Shown here in pieces: positions 24,543 through 31,866 of a stretch of 64,000 nucleotides of DNA. The notes beneath the pieces were generated by a model. It was given only the letters and a program-made list of their open reading frames with translations, was not told the DNA's origin and did not search any database. How positions within the stretch are numbered: position 1 is the first letter of the stretch; every line of letters starts with the position of its first letter. The stretch is from JAAYHV01 sp964400515 (lineage in GTDB: Bacteria; Bacillota; Clostridia; Peptostreptococcales; Anaerovoracaceae): assembly GCA_964400515.1 (NCBI GenBank), contig CAYNTJ010000006.1:1-64000 (forward strand), written 5' to 3'. Both the position numbers and the translations under genes were made by a program.

Positions 24543-25109
24543 ATGAAAAAGATGCTCCTGTTGGGATTACTGATTTTTATTATAACAATTATTGTCTATT
24601 TAGCAGTAATGGGCAAGAATAACGATAATATTCATAATGAAGAGAATAAAGGGAAGGTGGAGTACATTAAGGATATTAGGATTATTAAGGATGATGAAAT
24701 ATGCTTTGTGGAAAAAAACGGTGAATTTGCCGAAATCGGTTATCATTTGATGGAACTTACGAATCGTTTTGCAAAAGAAGTTACCAACAAATCATATGAA
24801 ACAATCCGGGGCAATGAAGGATATGAATTGCTAAGTGATGAATTGCTTGAAAGATTAGAAAGAGAGAATGATCAAAAAAGAACCTATGAACGATATGTAA
24901 AAGGAAAATTAAAAAAAATACTCCTTTATGAACCCTCCATAACTGTTTGCTTTGAGAGCAGCGATAAAGCGACCACATTTACTAATTTTGTGGAGATGTA
25001 TACAGAAGGCTATGGGGTGGAACTTGATGTAAAAAAAGACGTAATACTAATATTGAATTTTATTAAGGTGAAAGACAAATGGTATATAGACGAAATAATT
25101 TTCCAATAA
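24543..25109 (+). CDS. Membrane-anchored protein of unknown function
   Basis: A 188-residue protein not assigned to a family. It has an N-terminal membrane segment (about 4-22) and no lipobox, then a charged soluble domain outside the membrane. The C-terminal pattern of two beta-like stretches ending ILNFIKVKDKWYIDEI resembles NTF2-like accessory domains found with secretion systems. That is a guess from pattern. GGAGG precedes the start. The next gene begins 31 nt before this one ends, so the two are translationally coupled. Confidence 0.75.
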   Translation: MKKMLLLGLLIFIITIIVYLAVMGKNNDNIHNEENKGKVEYIKDIRIIKDDEICFVEKNGEFAEIGYHLMELTNRFAKEVTNKSYETIRGNEGYELLSDELLERLERENDQKRTYERYVKGKLKKILLYEPSITVCFESSDKATTFTNFVEMYTEGYGVELDVKKDVILILNFIKVKDKWYIDEIIFQ

Positions 25110-26002
25110 TTCTCATAGTTCTTGTTCTTCTAAGCGGAGCTTTTAAAAATATTTATGCAATAGATAATGGGGATGGTTATACCTTAGGAGAGATAAATCC
25201 CATAACAAATGGAGATGCAATTGTAGAAGAACCATCAATTGAAATCAATGAATTGCCGGAAAATCAACTGGAAATAATTGTTAATCCCGGGTATATAAAA
25301 GAGGAATTCATAGGGAGAGCTTCTGTTCATAACAGAGTGGCGATATATGAATACAAGGATATATATGATAAGGCTATATATATCGACAATCATATAATAA
25401 ACAGTAATGTGATAACTTATAATGATGACCCTTTCGAAATAAAGGGAGTTATAATTGCAAGATATAAAACATCGGATTTAAATGTTAATAAAGGTTGGCC
25501 CAAATACTATTATTTATCCGCCATAAAAACAATTGAGTACAGGGGAGGTGAAGAAATATTACCCATAGAAAATAAAAGAATTTTGGGATATGTGCTGCAT
25601 ACCGAAGAATGGAACAGAAAAAGAAAAATATATAATAAAAGTATGGGCTATGGCGAAATAAATAATAGTATTTTATTTTCAGAGTATGTGAAACATAAAA
25701 AAGGAAGGTACAACAATGTTTTCTGGCCGGGGGAAAAATTCATTATAAAATGTGAGACAGAGGATATAAACGCTGAAAAGATTAGTGTGTTGATCGAAAA
25801 CACTTCTTTTAAAACAAATATTTATAGAGTAAGTAAAAATACATATAAGGGATATTTATATGATGAAGAAATGTATTATAAGTGGTATGGTTTGGAACCT
25901 ACTGAATTATGTTTTGTTTTCTCCGCAGAAGGGGTAGTGAATAGAAAAACAATAATAATGGACGGGAGGGAGGATTATTACTTATTGCATAGAGTAAAGT
26001 GA
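25079..26002 (+). CDS. Exported protein of unknown function
   Basis: A 307-residue protein with a clear signal peptide: basic MVYRRNN, hydrophobic core IILIVLVLLSG, possible signal peptidase I site after NIYA near residue 27. The mature part starts with a Pro/Glu-rich linker and continues as a mostly beta-strand, Tyr-rich domain with few cysteines. I see no catalytic motif. Its overlap with the preceding gene and the CpaB-like gene 15 nt downstream place it within the pilus-like operon. It may be an extracellular component or adhesin; that is inference. Confidence 0.75.
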   Translation: MVYRRNNFPIILIVLVLLSGAFKNIYAIDNGDGYTLGEINPITNGDAIVEEPSIEINELPENQLEIIVNPGYIKEEFIGRASVHNRVAIYEYKDIYDKAIYIDNHIINSNVITYNDDPFEIKGVIIARYKTSDLNVNKGWPKYYYLSAIKTIEYRGGEEILPIENKRILGYVLHTEEWNRKRKIYNKSMGYGEINNSILFSEYVKHKKGRYNNVFWPGEKFIIKCETEDINAEKISVLIENTSFKTNIYRVSKNTYKGYLYDEEMYYKWYGLEPTELCFVFSAEGVVNRKTIIMDGREDYYLLHRVK

Positions 26003-26017
26003 GCAGAGGTTAAAATT

Positions 26018-26617
26018 ATGAGGAGAAAAAAATATATAGGATTAGTTTTAATAGTTTTTTCTGTATTATTGTTTGTGTTTTGGGAAGCAAAGGGAAGGGA
26101 AATGATTAATTCGGAAGAAATTCTTGTCTTTAAGGAAAATGTGGATAAGAACCAGATAATAGAAAAAGAGATGTTTGATATCAGAAATGTTAGCTGGGCA
26201 GCGGATGAGGCTATAAGAGCATGTGACATGGACCTATTAATAGGAATGGAGACCACCGGCTTTATTCACAGGAATGCTCCTTTATTTAATGAATACTTTG
26301 ATAAAGCAGGCTTGATTCCAAATGGTGAGATGAATGAATATGTTATGGCTGTACCGAATAATTGGATACTGTCTTATCCCCAGAGCTTAAGAAGGGGAGA
26401 TTTGGCATTCTTTTACTGTGACGGAGAACTGATTACTAAAAGCAGAGTGGCTTACGCAAAGGACTGTAGCAATAAAGAGGTGGTCTCAGTTGACTATAAA
26501 AGACTGGAAGGATCTTCTAATATAAGCCTAGTGGAAATAATACTAAATAAGGTACAGGCTGATAGATTATACGAATTGGCGAATAAGGGCAACCGCTTTG
26601 TTATTATGTATAATTAG
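26018..26617 (+). CDS. CpaB/RcpC-like SAF-domain protein
   Basis: A 199-residue protein with one N-terminal membrane segment (about 6-22). A region like the SAF domain of CpaB/RcpC follows: EEILVFKENVDKNQIIEKEM then FDIRN. The later IPNGEMNEYVMAVPN and LRRGDLAFFYCDG match the CpaB layout in which a barrel segment is followed by a GD-containing strand. CpaB proteins support assembly of Flp/Tad pili. It is short for the family and divergent. It lies 15 nt after the exported protein and 91 nt before the TadZ-like gene. Confidence 0.7.
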   Translation: MRRKKYIGLVLIVFSVLLFVFWEAKGREMINSEEILVFKENVDKNQIIEKEMFDIRNVSWAADEAIRACDMDLLIGMETTGFIHRNAPLFNEYFDKAGLIPNGEMNEYVMAVPNNWILSYPQSLRRGDLAFFYCDGELITKSRVAYAKDCSNKEVVSVDYKRLEGSSNISLVEIILNKVQADRLYELANKGNRFVIMYN

Positions 26618-26663
26618 AATACTATTTGACCGTAATAGGGACGGGGAAAAATAAAAGAAAGGA

Positions 26664-26698
26664 ATAATCTAGTGCCCTATTAATTGCAATTAGATTAT
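26664..26698 (+). repeat. Inverted repeat ahead of the TadZ-like gene
   Basis: Arms ATAATCTA (26664-26671) and TAGATTAT (26691-26698) pair perfectly around 19 nt, ending just before the GGGGG ribosome binding site (26701-26705). It could be a leader hairpin affecting translation or an operator. There is no T-run. Confidence 0.5.
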
Positions 26699-26708
26699 AT
26701 GGGGGTAT

Positions 26709-27452
26709 ATGTGCGAAATAATTTCTTTTTTCGGTGGAGATACGCAAGTGGGAACTACTATGATATCCCAATCAGTGGCAAGCAGTTTAGGCAAAAAAAA
26801 GAAGAGGGTCTTGTTAATGCTTTGCAGCGGCAACTATGGCAATGACTATTTGGATAATAATACGGATTACTCAATAGATGATATAAAGGCTAATCTATTG
26901 TCAAATAATATTTGCAAGGAAGACATAGATGGTATTTTAGTGAGGCAGGATGAATATAAAATATTGCCGGGGGTTAAGGACATAACAAGAGTAAAGTATT
27001 ACAGAGAAGATGATGTGGGCAAGATCACATCGGTTATAAAAAATGATTATGATTATATAATTATAGATGCAGGTTCGAATGTGAACTATGGCATCAATAT
27101 TTCAGCTCTATTGGAAGCTGATAAGATATTCTTTATAATAACTCAAAATGAAAAAACTATTAAAAGGTTTATAAATACATATTATAAAGTTCTTAATCCT
27201 TTAAGAATAAAGGGGAAGATAATAAACAATAAGTATAGAGATGAATTCGGTGGTAATATTTTTGAGTTAAAAGAAATATTGGGTAAAGGTAATTTTATAA
27301 ATGTAAATTATTCCGAGGAGGGATTTTATGCGGAAATCAAACATACAACTTTATTAAATGATAATAAGTTTAGAAATGGAATAAACGAAATAATACGGGA
27401 TATAACAGGTGAAGTAAAAGTAAAGAATAAATTCTTTATTTTTAATAGGTGA
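26709..27452 (+). CDS. TadZ/CpaE-like ParA/MinD-superfamily ATPase
   Basis: A 247-residue protein that probably positions the pilus machine at the membrane or pole, as TadZ/CpaE do. The N-terminal nucleotide loop FFGGDTQVGTTM lacks the P-loop lysine of true ParA (KGGxGKT); the same loss is typical of CpaE/TadZ. A Walker-B-like strand DYDYIIIDAGSN follows, then EADKIFFIITQNEK. No N-terminal receiver domain is present, unlike proteobacterial CpaE. The gene ends 4 nt before the CpaF-like ATPase. Confidence 0.75.
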   Translation: MCEIISFFGGDTQVGTTMISQSVASSLGKKKKRVLLMLCSGNYGNDYLDNNTDYSIDDIKANLLSNNICKEDIDGILVRQDEYKILPGVKDITRVKYYREDDVGKITSVIKNDYDYIIIDAGSNVNYGINISALLEADKIFFIITQNEKTIKRFINTYYKVLNPLRIKGKIINNKYRDEFGGNIFELKEILGKGNFINVNYSEEGFYAEIKHTTLLNDNKFRNGINEIIRDITGEVKVKNKFFIFNR

Positions 27453-27456
27453 TTTT

Positions 27457-28866
27457 ATGAGGGAGTTTTGTCTTGACAGATATCTAAACGATAAAGAGCA
27501 TAATGAAGAAAGGAGTAAAAAAACTTATAAGTTCCAAGAAATTTGCAAAATGATAAGGAGCACTTTAGAGGATGACTGGAATAATACCAAGGATGAATTT
27601 AAGGCTAATAAGCTTGAAAGAGAAAAAAGAGCGATTATTGGATATGATTTGGAAACAAAATATTATAAGGAAAAAATCAAAGAAATAATTATTGATAAAA
27701 ACCTTGAAGATAGTTGGTATCCAAACTGGTATATGGATTTATGCGATGGTATATTTCATGAAGTGTTTGGTCTGGCAGGGTTGGCACCATGGGCTTATGA
27801 TTATACCGAGGCTTATAAAAGATCATCTTCTGCAAAGGTAATAGGGGATAGGATATACTGCCTAATAGATGGTAAAACGGTTTTACAACCCCAGAGAATA
27901 GGTTATAAAAGAAGAAAACAGTTAATACATGCACTGCTTTTACAATTTCCTTTTGAAGATACCAATAAGGGATTTCATGAAGTTTTTCTAATAAACGGAA
28001 TCAGAATAACCATCTATTCCGGTGAAAAAACAAAGGAGAAGCAAGAAATCATAGTATTAAGAAAATATGTGATTAATAAGTTGGATTTCAACGAATTGGT
28101 CAGACTGAATACTATTCCTTTTGAGGCTGTGGAAATATTCGAACTAATGATAAAAATAGGATATAATGTTATTTTTGCAGGTCCTGTCAGATCAGGTAAA
28201 ACTACTTTTTTGCAGAGCTGGCAAATGTATGAGGAAAAGGATTTAGAAGGCTTGGTATTATCCACTGACAAAGAAGCCCCTTGGCATATCTTACTTCCGG
28301 ATTATCCGATAATGCAGCTTGTTGCGGATGGAGAAGAATTAAATACAATAACAAAATCCATACTAAGGGGAGATAATGATTATGTTTTGTTTGAAGAGAT
28401 GAGAGATGCAATAGCATATAATACTGCTTTGGAAATTACTTCAATAGGAACAAAGAGATGCAAGGCTACAATTCATGATAATGATGCTTATGATATACCT
28501 TACAAAATGGCTTCGAAAATTGCGGCATATTACGGAGGCAATGTCAGAGACATTATAGGGCAGATATTTATGAATTTTGATGTGATAATTGAACTTAGGC
28601 AATTAAATCAAAACAGAGCCATGAAAAAAATGATGGCGATAAAAGAGTTCTATTATGATGAAATAAATGACAAGGCTTTAATAAACACAATATGTGAATT
28701 TGATGTTATTAATGATAAATGGGTATGGGGGAAAAGGATTTTAAATCGAATGAGGACCTATGAAGAGTGCACAAAGGAGCTGGATAAAAGATTGGCGGAT
28801 GCAAATAAAAAGAATCCTTTGGATAAAGATGTATTGGAGCCGGGATATTATAGAAGGGATGACTAA
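27457..28866 (+). CDS. CpaF/TadA-like secretion ATPase
   Basis: A 469-residue hexameric-type ATPase powering pilus assembly or secretion. The helical N-terminal domain (about 1-200) is followed by the RecA-like core. Walker A GPVRSGKTTFLQ is near 242-253. The following block SILRGDNDYVLFEEMRDA corresponds to the LRxxPDxI..GExR stretch of the family. The His box is represented by KATIHDND. The Walker B region reads LFEEMRD instead of the usual VGEIRG, and the Asp box is weak, so this is a divergent member. Gram-positive Tad systems use this ATPase with two TadB/C platform proteins, which follow directly. Confidence 0.85.
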   Translation: MREFCLDRYLNDKEHNEERSKKTYKFQEICKMIRSTLEDDWNNTKDEFKANKLEREKRAIIGYDLETKYYKEKIKEIIIDKNLEDSWYPNWYMDLCDGIFHEVFGLAGLAPWAYDYTEAYKRSSSAKVIGDRIYCLIDGKTVLQPQRIGYKRRKQLIHALLLQFPFEDTNKGFHEVFLINGIRITIYSGEKTKEKQEIIVLRKYVINKLDFNELVRLNTIPFEAVEIFELMIKIGYNVIFAGPVRSGKTTFLQSWQMYEEKDLEGLVLSTDKEAPWHILLPDYPIMQLVADGEELNTITKSILRGDNDYVLFEEMRDAIAYNTALEITSIGTKRCKATIHDNDAYDIPYKMASKIAAYYGGNVRDIIGQIFMNFDVIIELRQLNQNRAMKKMMAIKEFYYDEINDKALINTICEFDVINDKWVWGKRILNRMRTYEECTKELDKRLADANKKNPLDKDVLEPGYYRRDD

Positions 28867-28871
28867 TTCTT

Positions 28872-29795
28872 ATGCTTATAATAATTATACTGATAATAGG
28901 GTTGGTATTGTTTTTCCAAGAAGAGTTGTATTTGATATATAGGATACGAGTTAAAAGAAAATCTGCTTTTTATAGGTATGAAATAAAAAGGGATATGGAG
29001 GCAATAAAGAGTAACAAAATCAATCTTATGTTAAAAGCAACAATTGGATTAAATACCAAATATAACATACCCCTATTTATATTAGCTTCATTTATGGTTA
29101 CGTTTTTGGTACAGGGGATTGTTTATAAAAATACCGGTTTATCCACGATGCTTTTCATATCTACCATGGCGTTTCTTCTGCCGTATATATTACTGTTTGT
29201 TAAGCTCAAAATAAGTAGGATTATGAATAGCAATGAAGGAACGGTGTTTGTAAGGGAATTGATTAATGCCTACGGATTAACAAATAATAATATGAGAGCT
29301 GCAATAGATTATCTGGCGATAAATATGGAAAATGCCCCTAATATGAAGCGTGTTATCATAGATCTTTCCAAGGCATTAAATTTTATATCCGATGAGACTT
29401 ATATAAATGAGTGCTTGGATGAATTCAAATATAAGGTTGGGTCATCATGGTCGGATATGGTGGCGGTAAATATGTATTTTGCAATAGTAAAGCAGGTAAA
29501 TGTAAAAGAGCCTTTAAAGGATTTGTTAATAGTATTAGATAACAGCAAAATAATTAAAGAGAGATTAAAGAGAGAAAGCAATGAGGGAAGTATTATGATT
29601 AGCTTTGTAGCTCCCATATCATATTTATTAACCCTTATAGCTGCTCTTGGGGTTTTCGATTTTTCTTTGATCAAATTCCTTAGATATCAATTTGTTAGCG
29701 AGGTTGGAATAAAATGGTTCTTAATAGTAGTGCTTACTTATGTAATTGGCTTGTTAACCAAACTATATATATCAGACAATAAGCTTGATATCTAG
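28872..29795 (+). CDS. TadB-like type II secretion F-domain (platform) protein
   Basis: A 307-residue integral membrane protein. Hydrophobic segments lie at about 2-17, 62-80, 88-108, 250-270 and 282-300, with a helical cytoplasmic region between the third and fourth. This is the TadB/TadC arrangement. It begins 5 nt after the CpaF-like ATPase, its expected partner. No strong Shine-Dalgarno is seen (GGGATG only), which suggests coupling to the upstream gene. Confidence 0.7.
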   Translation: MLIIIILIIGLVLFFQEELYLIYRIRVKRKSAFYRYEIKRDMEAIKSNKINLMLKATIGLNTKYNIPLFILASFMVTFLVQGIVYKNTGLSTMLFISTMAFLLPYILLFVKLKISRIMNSNEGTVFVRELINAYGLTNNNMRAAIDYLAINMENAPNMKRVIIDLSKALNFISDETYINECLDEFKYKVGSSWSDMVAVNMYFAIVKQVNVKEPLKDLLIVLDNSKIIKERLKRESNEGSIMISFVAPISYLLTLIAALGVFDFSLIKFLRYQFVSEVGIKWFLIVVLTYVIGLLTKLYISDNKLDI

Positions 29796-29805
29796 GAGAT
29801 TATTT

Positions 29806-30420
29806 ATGAATATTTTTGGCCTTTTTATTATTTTGGGCATAGTAGTTTACTTTTATCCAATTAAAATTCAACGGAAGGTAAATTTTAAAAGTAAGCTGTA
29901 TGGGTTAAAAGATAACAGCAAACACATAGAGGAATCGATTAAAAGAATTAAAAAAAACAGATTGGAAAAGGATCTTATTAGCGCCTCTATTTTACTAAAA
30001 ACATTATCGCTGCTCATGAAGGATGAACCTATGACTACAGACTATGTGATAGAGCAATTGTTACTGAATTCAAAGGATTTAAAACCATATTTTATTAAGT
30101 GCCTGGCTGAATACCGATTGGGAAACAAAGATAAGGCTTTTAACCATATTAAATATGCCAACTCCGGTAAAGCCTTTGATGAGTTTGTTTCATTGCTGCG
30201 CAAGTTTGATGAAGTAAACGGATATCTCTTGGCAAAGCAAATAGAATCCTTTAAAGATTATTTAATAGAAGAAAGAAGTACTTATAAAAGTAAACTTAAC
30301 GACAGGTACAATATGATTTATACAGTTATAGTTACGATTAATATATTTGCGCTTATTATTAACTTTGCAATAGTAGTAATCTTTACGGATGCTATTATAA
30401 TGCTAAATATGATTTGGTGA
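29806..30420 (+). CDS. Membrane protein, possible TadC-like second platform subunit
   Basis: A 204-residue protein with an N-terminal membrane segment (about 3-18), a helical cytoplasmic middle and a strongly hydrophobic C-terminus (about 172-200). The middle block KDLISASILLKTLSLLMKDE resembles the start of F-domain repeats. TadC is expected at this position, but the protein is shorter than typical TadC and the match is weak. The ATG at 29806 follows AGGAG; the frame could extend to 29785 inside the previous gene. Its stop codon overlaps the ribosome binding site of the first small pilin-like gene. Confidence 0.65.
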   Translation: MNIFGLFIILGIVVYFYPIKIQRKVNFKSKLYGLKDNSKHIEESIKRIKKNRLEKDLISASILLKTLSLLMKDEPMTTDYVIEQLLLNSKDLKPYFIKCLAEYRLGNKDKAFNHIKYANSGKAFDEFVSLLRKFDEVNGYLLAKQIESFKDYLIEERSTYKSKLNDRYNMIYTVIVTINIFALIINFAIVVIFTDAIIMLNMIW

Positions 30421-30428
30421 GGTGAAAA

Positions 30429-30584
30429 ATGAAAAATCTTATAATTATTATCGGCACAATAATTTTAGGAACTACTATAGTTACAACTCTCATTCTAGGA
30501 GATGGTGAGGATTCGTTGAAAACTGCCGCAGAGAATGTTGTAAGGGGTGGAATAAGCTCCATACAGAATATTTATGAGGAATAA
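30429..30584 (+). CDS. Small pilin-like protein 1 (MKNLI family)
   Basis: A 51-residue protein: MKNLI, then about 17 hydrophobic residues with the GTIILG motif, then a short polar tail ending NIYEE. Size and layout match Flp-type pilins, and the position after the TadB/C-like genes fits. However, there is no leader with a prepilin cleavage site and no Glu at +5. The ribosome binding site GAGGTG (30419-30424) overlaps the previous stop. It shares its first 14 residues (MKNLIIIIGTIILG) with the next gene, so the two are recent duplicates or under strong constraint at the N-terminus. Confidence 0.75.
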   Translation: MKNLIIIIGTIILGTTIVTTLILGDGEDSLKTAAENVVRGGISSIQNIYEE

Positions 30585-30585
30585 A

Positions 30586-30726
30586 ATGAAAAACTTAATT
30601 ATTATTATCGGTACAATAATACTGGGATGTTACATATTTCAGCTTATAGTGGGAGCTTCTGATGATAGTTTGATGAATGTCTCTAAGAATATAATGCTGG
30701 AAAGTGTTAATGAATATTTGGAGTGA
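30586..30726 (+). CDS. Small pilin-like protein 2 (MKNLI family)
   Basis: A 46-residue protein that starts with the same 14 residues as the preceding one and then diverges (CYIFQLIVGAS, polar tail ending NEYLE). The two reading frames are 1 nt apart and their ATGs are preceded by a TGAGGA site. It has the same absence of a cleavable leader. It is most likely a paralogous major or minor subunit. Confidence 0.75.
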   Translation: MKNLIIIIGTIILGCYIFQLIVGASDDSLMNVSKNIMLESVNEYLE

Positions 30727-30728
30727 TT

Positions 30729-31124
30729 ATGAAGAATTTAATAACTACTATGGCAAGTATGTTGATACTAATGATATTTCTGCTACAGTTTATAAATAAC
30801 CAGGTATTACACTACAATATTATAAATATGGATAGGACGGTTAACTGTTATAAGGAAATAGTAAAACAGGAAGGCTATTTGTCAAATCTAAGAACCGAGG
30901 AATTAAAGAGCTATATTTCAAAGTATGCAGGCTGTGATAAATCAGAAATTCTTATAAGCAAAAAAGAAGATATTAAAACCAGGGGGAATGTTATTAATTT
31001 TACGGTTAAGGTTCCCATAAAAAATTTAATTGCCGCCAATGAATTGTTAGGTGTAGGGGATGAAGAAAATACAGGAATATATTCTTATGATATTTATACC
31101 ACCAGTGAATATATAAATAGATAA
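30729..31124 (+). CDS. MKNLI-type pseudopilin-like membrane protein (TadE-like or DUF4320-like)
   Basis: A 131-residue protein beginning MKNLITTMASMLILMIFLLQ, a single N-terminal membrane segment. An extended helix with NMDRTVNCYKEIVKQEGYLS follows, then a beta-rich domain. This matches minor pseudopilins of Gram-positive Tad clusters; the family name is from memory. The start at 30729 is chosen over an in-frame GTG at 30723 because of the MKNLI identity with its neighbours. It has two cysteines in the extracellular part. Confidence 0.7.
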   Translation: MKNLITTMASMLILMIFLLQFINNQVLHYNIINMDRTVNCYKEIVKQEGYLSNLRTEELKSYISKYAGCDKSEILISKKEDIKTRGNVINFTVKVPIKNLIAANELLGVGDEENTGIYSYDIYTTSEYINR

Positions 31125-31125
31125 T

Positions 31126-31563
31126 ATGAAGAATCTTATTGTTTTGATGGGAATAATATCTTTTGCCACGGTATTGATGATATTCCAAACGGATTTCAAC
31201 AAGCTGTATGTTGAAAGACAGCAGCTTAAATTCATTGCTGATGAGGCGTTGTCTTCGGCTTCGCTTGCATTGGATTTAGAGGAATATTCAGAAGGGTATT
31301 TAATATATGATGATGAGAAGGTAGTTAATAAAATAGAACAGATATTTGCACTGTATGGTTTGGATAAAGATCTAAATTATCAATTAATAATATATGATGA
31401 AAAGGACATAACCAGGAGCTTTGGCACGGGAAAACTTAAAAATATCGATAAAATTACACCTTGTTTGCTGCTTTCAATAAATATAGGTAAACCTAACTTT
31501 AGGTCTATAAAGTGCCAAAAGGACATATATGTTGTGTCTGAGTACGAATACAAGGGGTTTTAA
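31126..31563 (+). CDS. MKNLI-type TadE/TadG-like pseudopilin
   Basis: A 145-residue protein: MKNLIVLMGIISFATVLMIF membrane segment, then the stretch ERQQLKFIADEALSSASLAL. This resembles the conserved region after the membrane helix in TadE/TadG proteins. A soluble alpha/beta domain completes it, ending SEYEYKGF. It starts 1 nt after the previous stop and is the last gene before a terminator, so it closes the cluster. No prepilin peptidase gene is found in the cluster. Confidence 0.7.
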   Translation: MKNLIVLMGIISFATVLMIFQTDFNKLYVERQQLKFIADEALSSASLALDLEEYSEGYLIYDDEKVVNKIEQIFALYGLDKDLNYQLIIYDEKDITRSFGTGKLKNIDKITPCLLLSINIGKPNFRSIKCQKDIYVVSEYEYKGF

Positions 31564-31571
31564 GAAATTTT

Positions 31572-31597
31572 AATAGGCATTTTGCCTATTTTTTTTG
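31572..31597 (+). terminator. Terminator closing the Tad-like cluster
   Basis: Stem AATAGGCA/TGCCTATT (31572-31579 with 31583-31590), 3-nt loop, then T7. Confidence 0.88.
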
Positions 31598-31616
31598 GGT
31601 AAAAGCTTTATTAATA

Positions 31617-31646
31617 TTCACAGTAGTGATAAAATGATAATATATT
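31617..31646 (+). promoter_or_regulatory. Promoter of the ferredoxin-Nudix-XerD genes
   Basis: TTCACA (31617-31622), 18-nt spacer, TATATT (31641-31646), about 26 nt before the ferredoxin start region. The -35 is only moderate. Confidence 0.5.
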
Positions 31647-31678
31647 ATCTGTAAATTAATTTGTCATCGGAGATTAGA

Positions 31679-31864
31679 ATGAAAATAAGAGTTTATGTGG
31701 ATTCTTCGGTTTGTAGAGACTGTAAGATGTGTGTAAGGTATTGCAAAATAAGAGCTATTTCATCGGGCCCAAATGGAGCTATAATTGATCAGAATAAATG
31801 TAATGGCTGCAAACTCTGTATGATGGCTTGTGCCTTTGGTGCTATAAAAACAGAAGAGGTATAA
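31679..31864 (+). CDS. 2[4Fe-4S] ferredoxin-like protein
   Basis: A 61-residue protein with two cysteine clusters, CRDCKMCVRYCK and CNGCKLCMMAC. The first lacks the Pro after its last Cys found in classical clostridial ferredoxins. It probably carries low-potential electrons, or is a subunit-like domain; the partner is unknown. The ATG at 31679 follows CGGAG; an upstream TTG at 31661 is less likely. It lies 2 nt before the Nudix gene. Confidence 0.88.
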   Translation: MKIRVYVDSSVCRDCKMCVRYCKIRAISSGPNGAIIDQNKCNGCKLCMMACAFGAIKTEEV

Positions 31865-31866
31865 AA

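Noticed and set aside
26618..26708. Riboswitch before the TadZ-like gene
   Set aside because: Only one short hairpin is seen, without conserved core motifs of c-di-GMP, SAM or other common riboswitches and without a terminator.
27457..29795. Competence (ComG) or conjugation machinery
   Set aside because: ComGA/GB systems carry ComGC-type pilins with a conserved cleavage motif, and no relaxase or coupling protein is present; CpaB-, TadZ- and TadE-like genes point to Tad.
24085..31563. Prophage or integrated element
   Set aside because: Apart from the regulator resemblance there are no terminase, capsid, tail, integrase-flanked or lysis genes, and no attachment-site repeats were seen at the borders.
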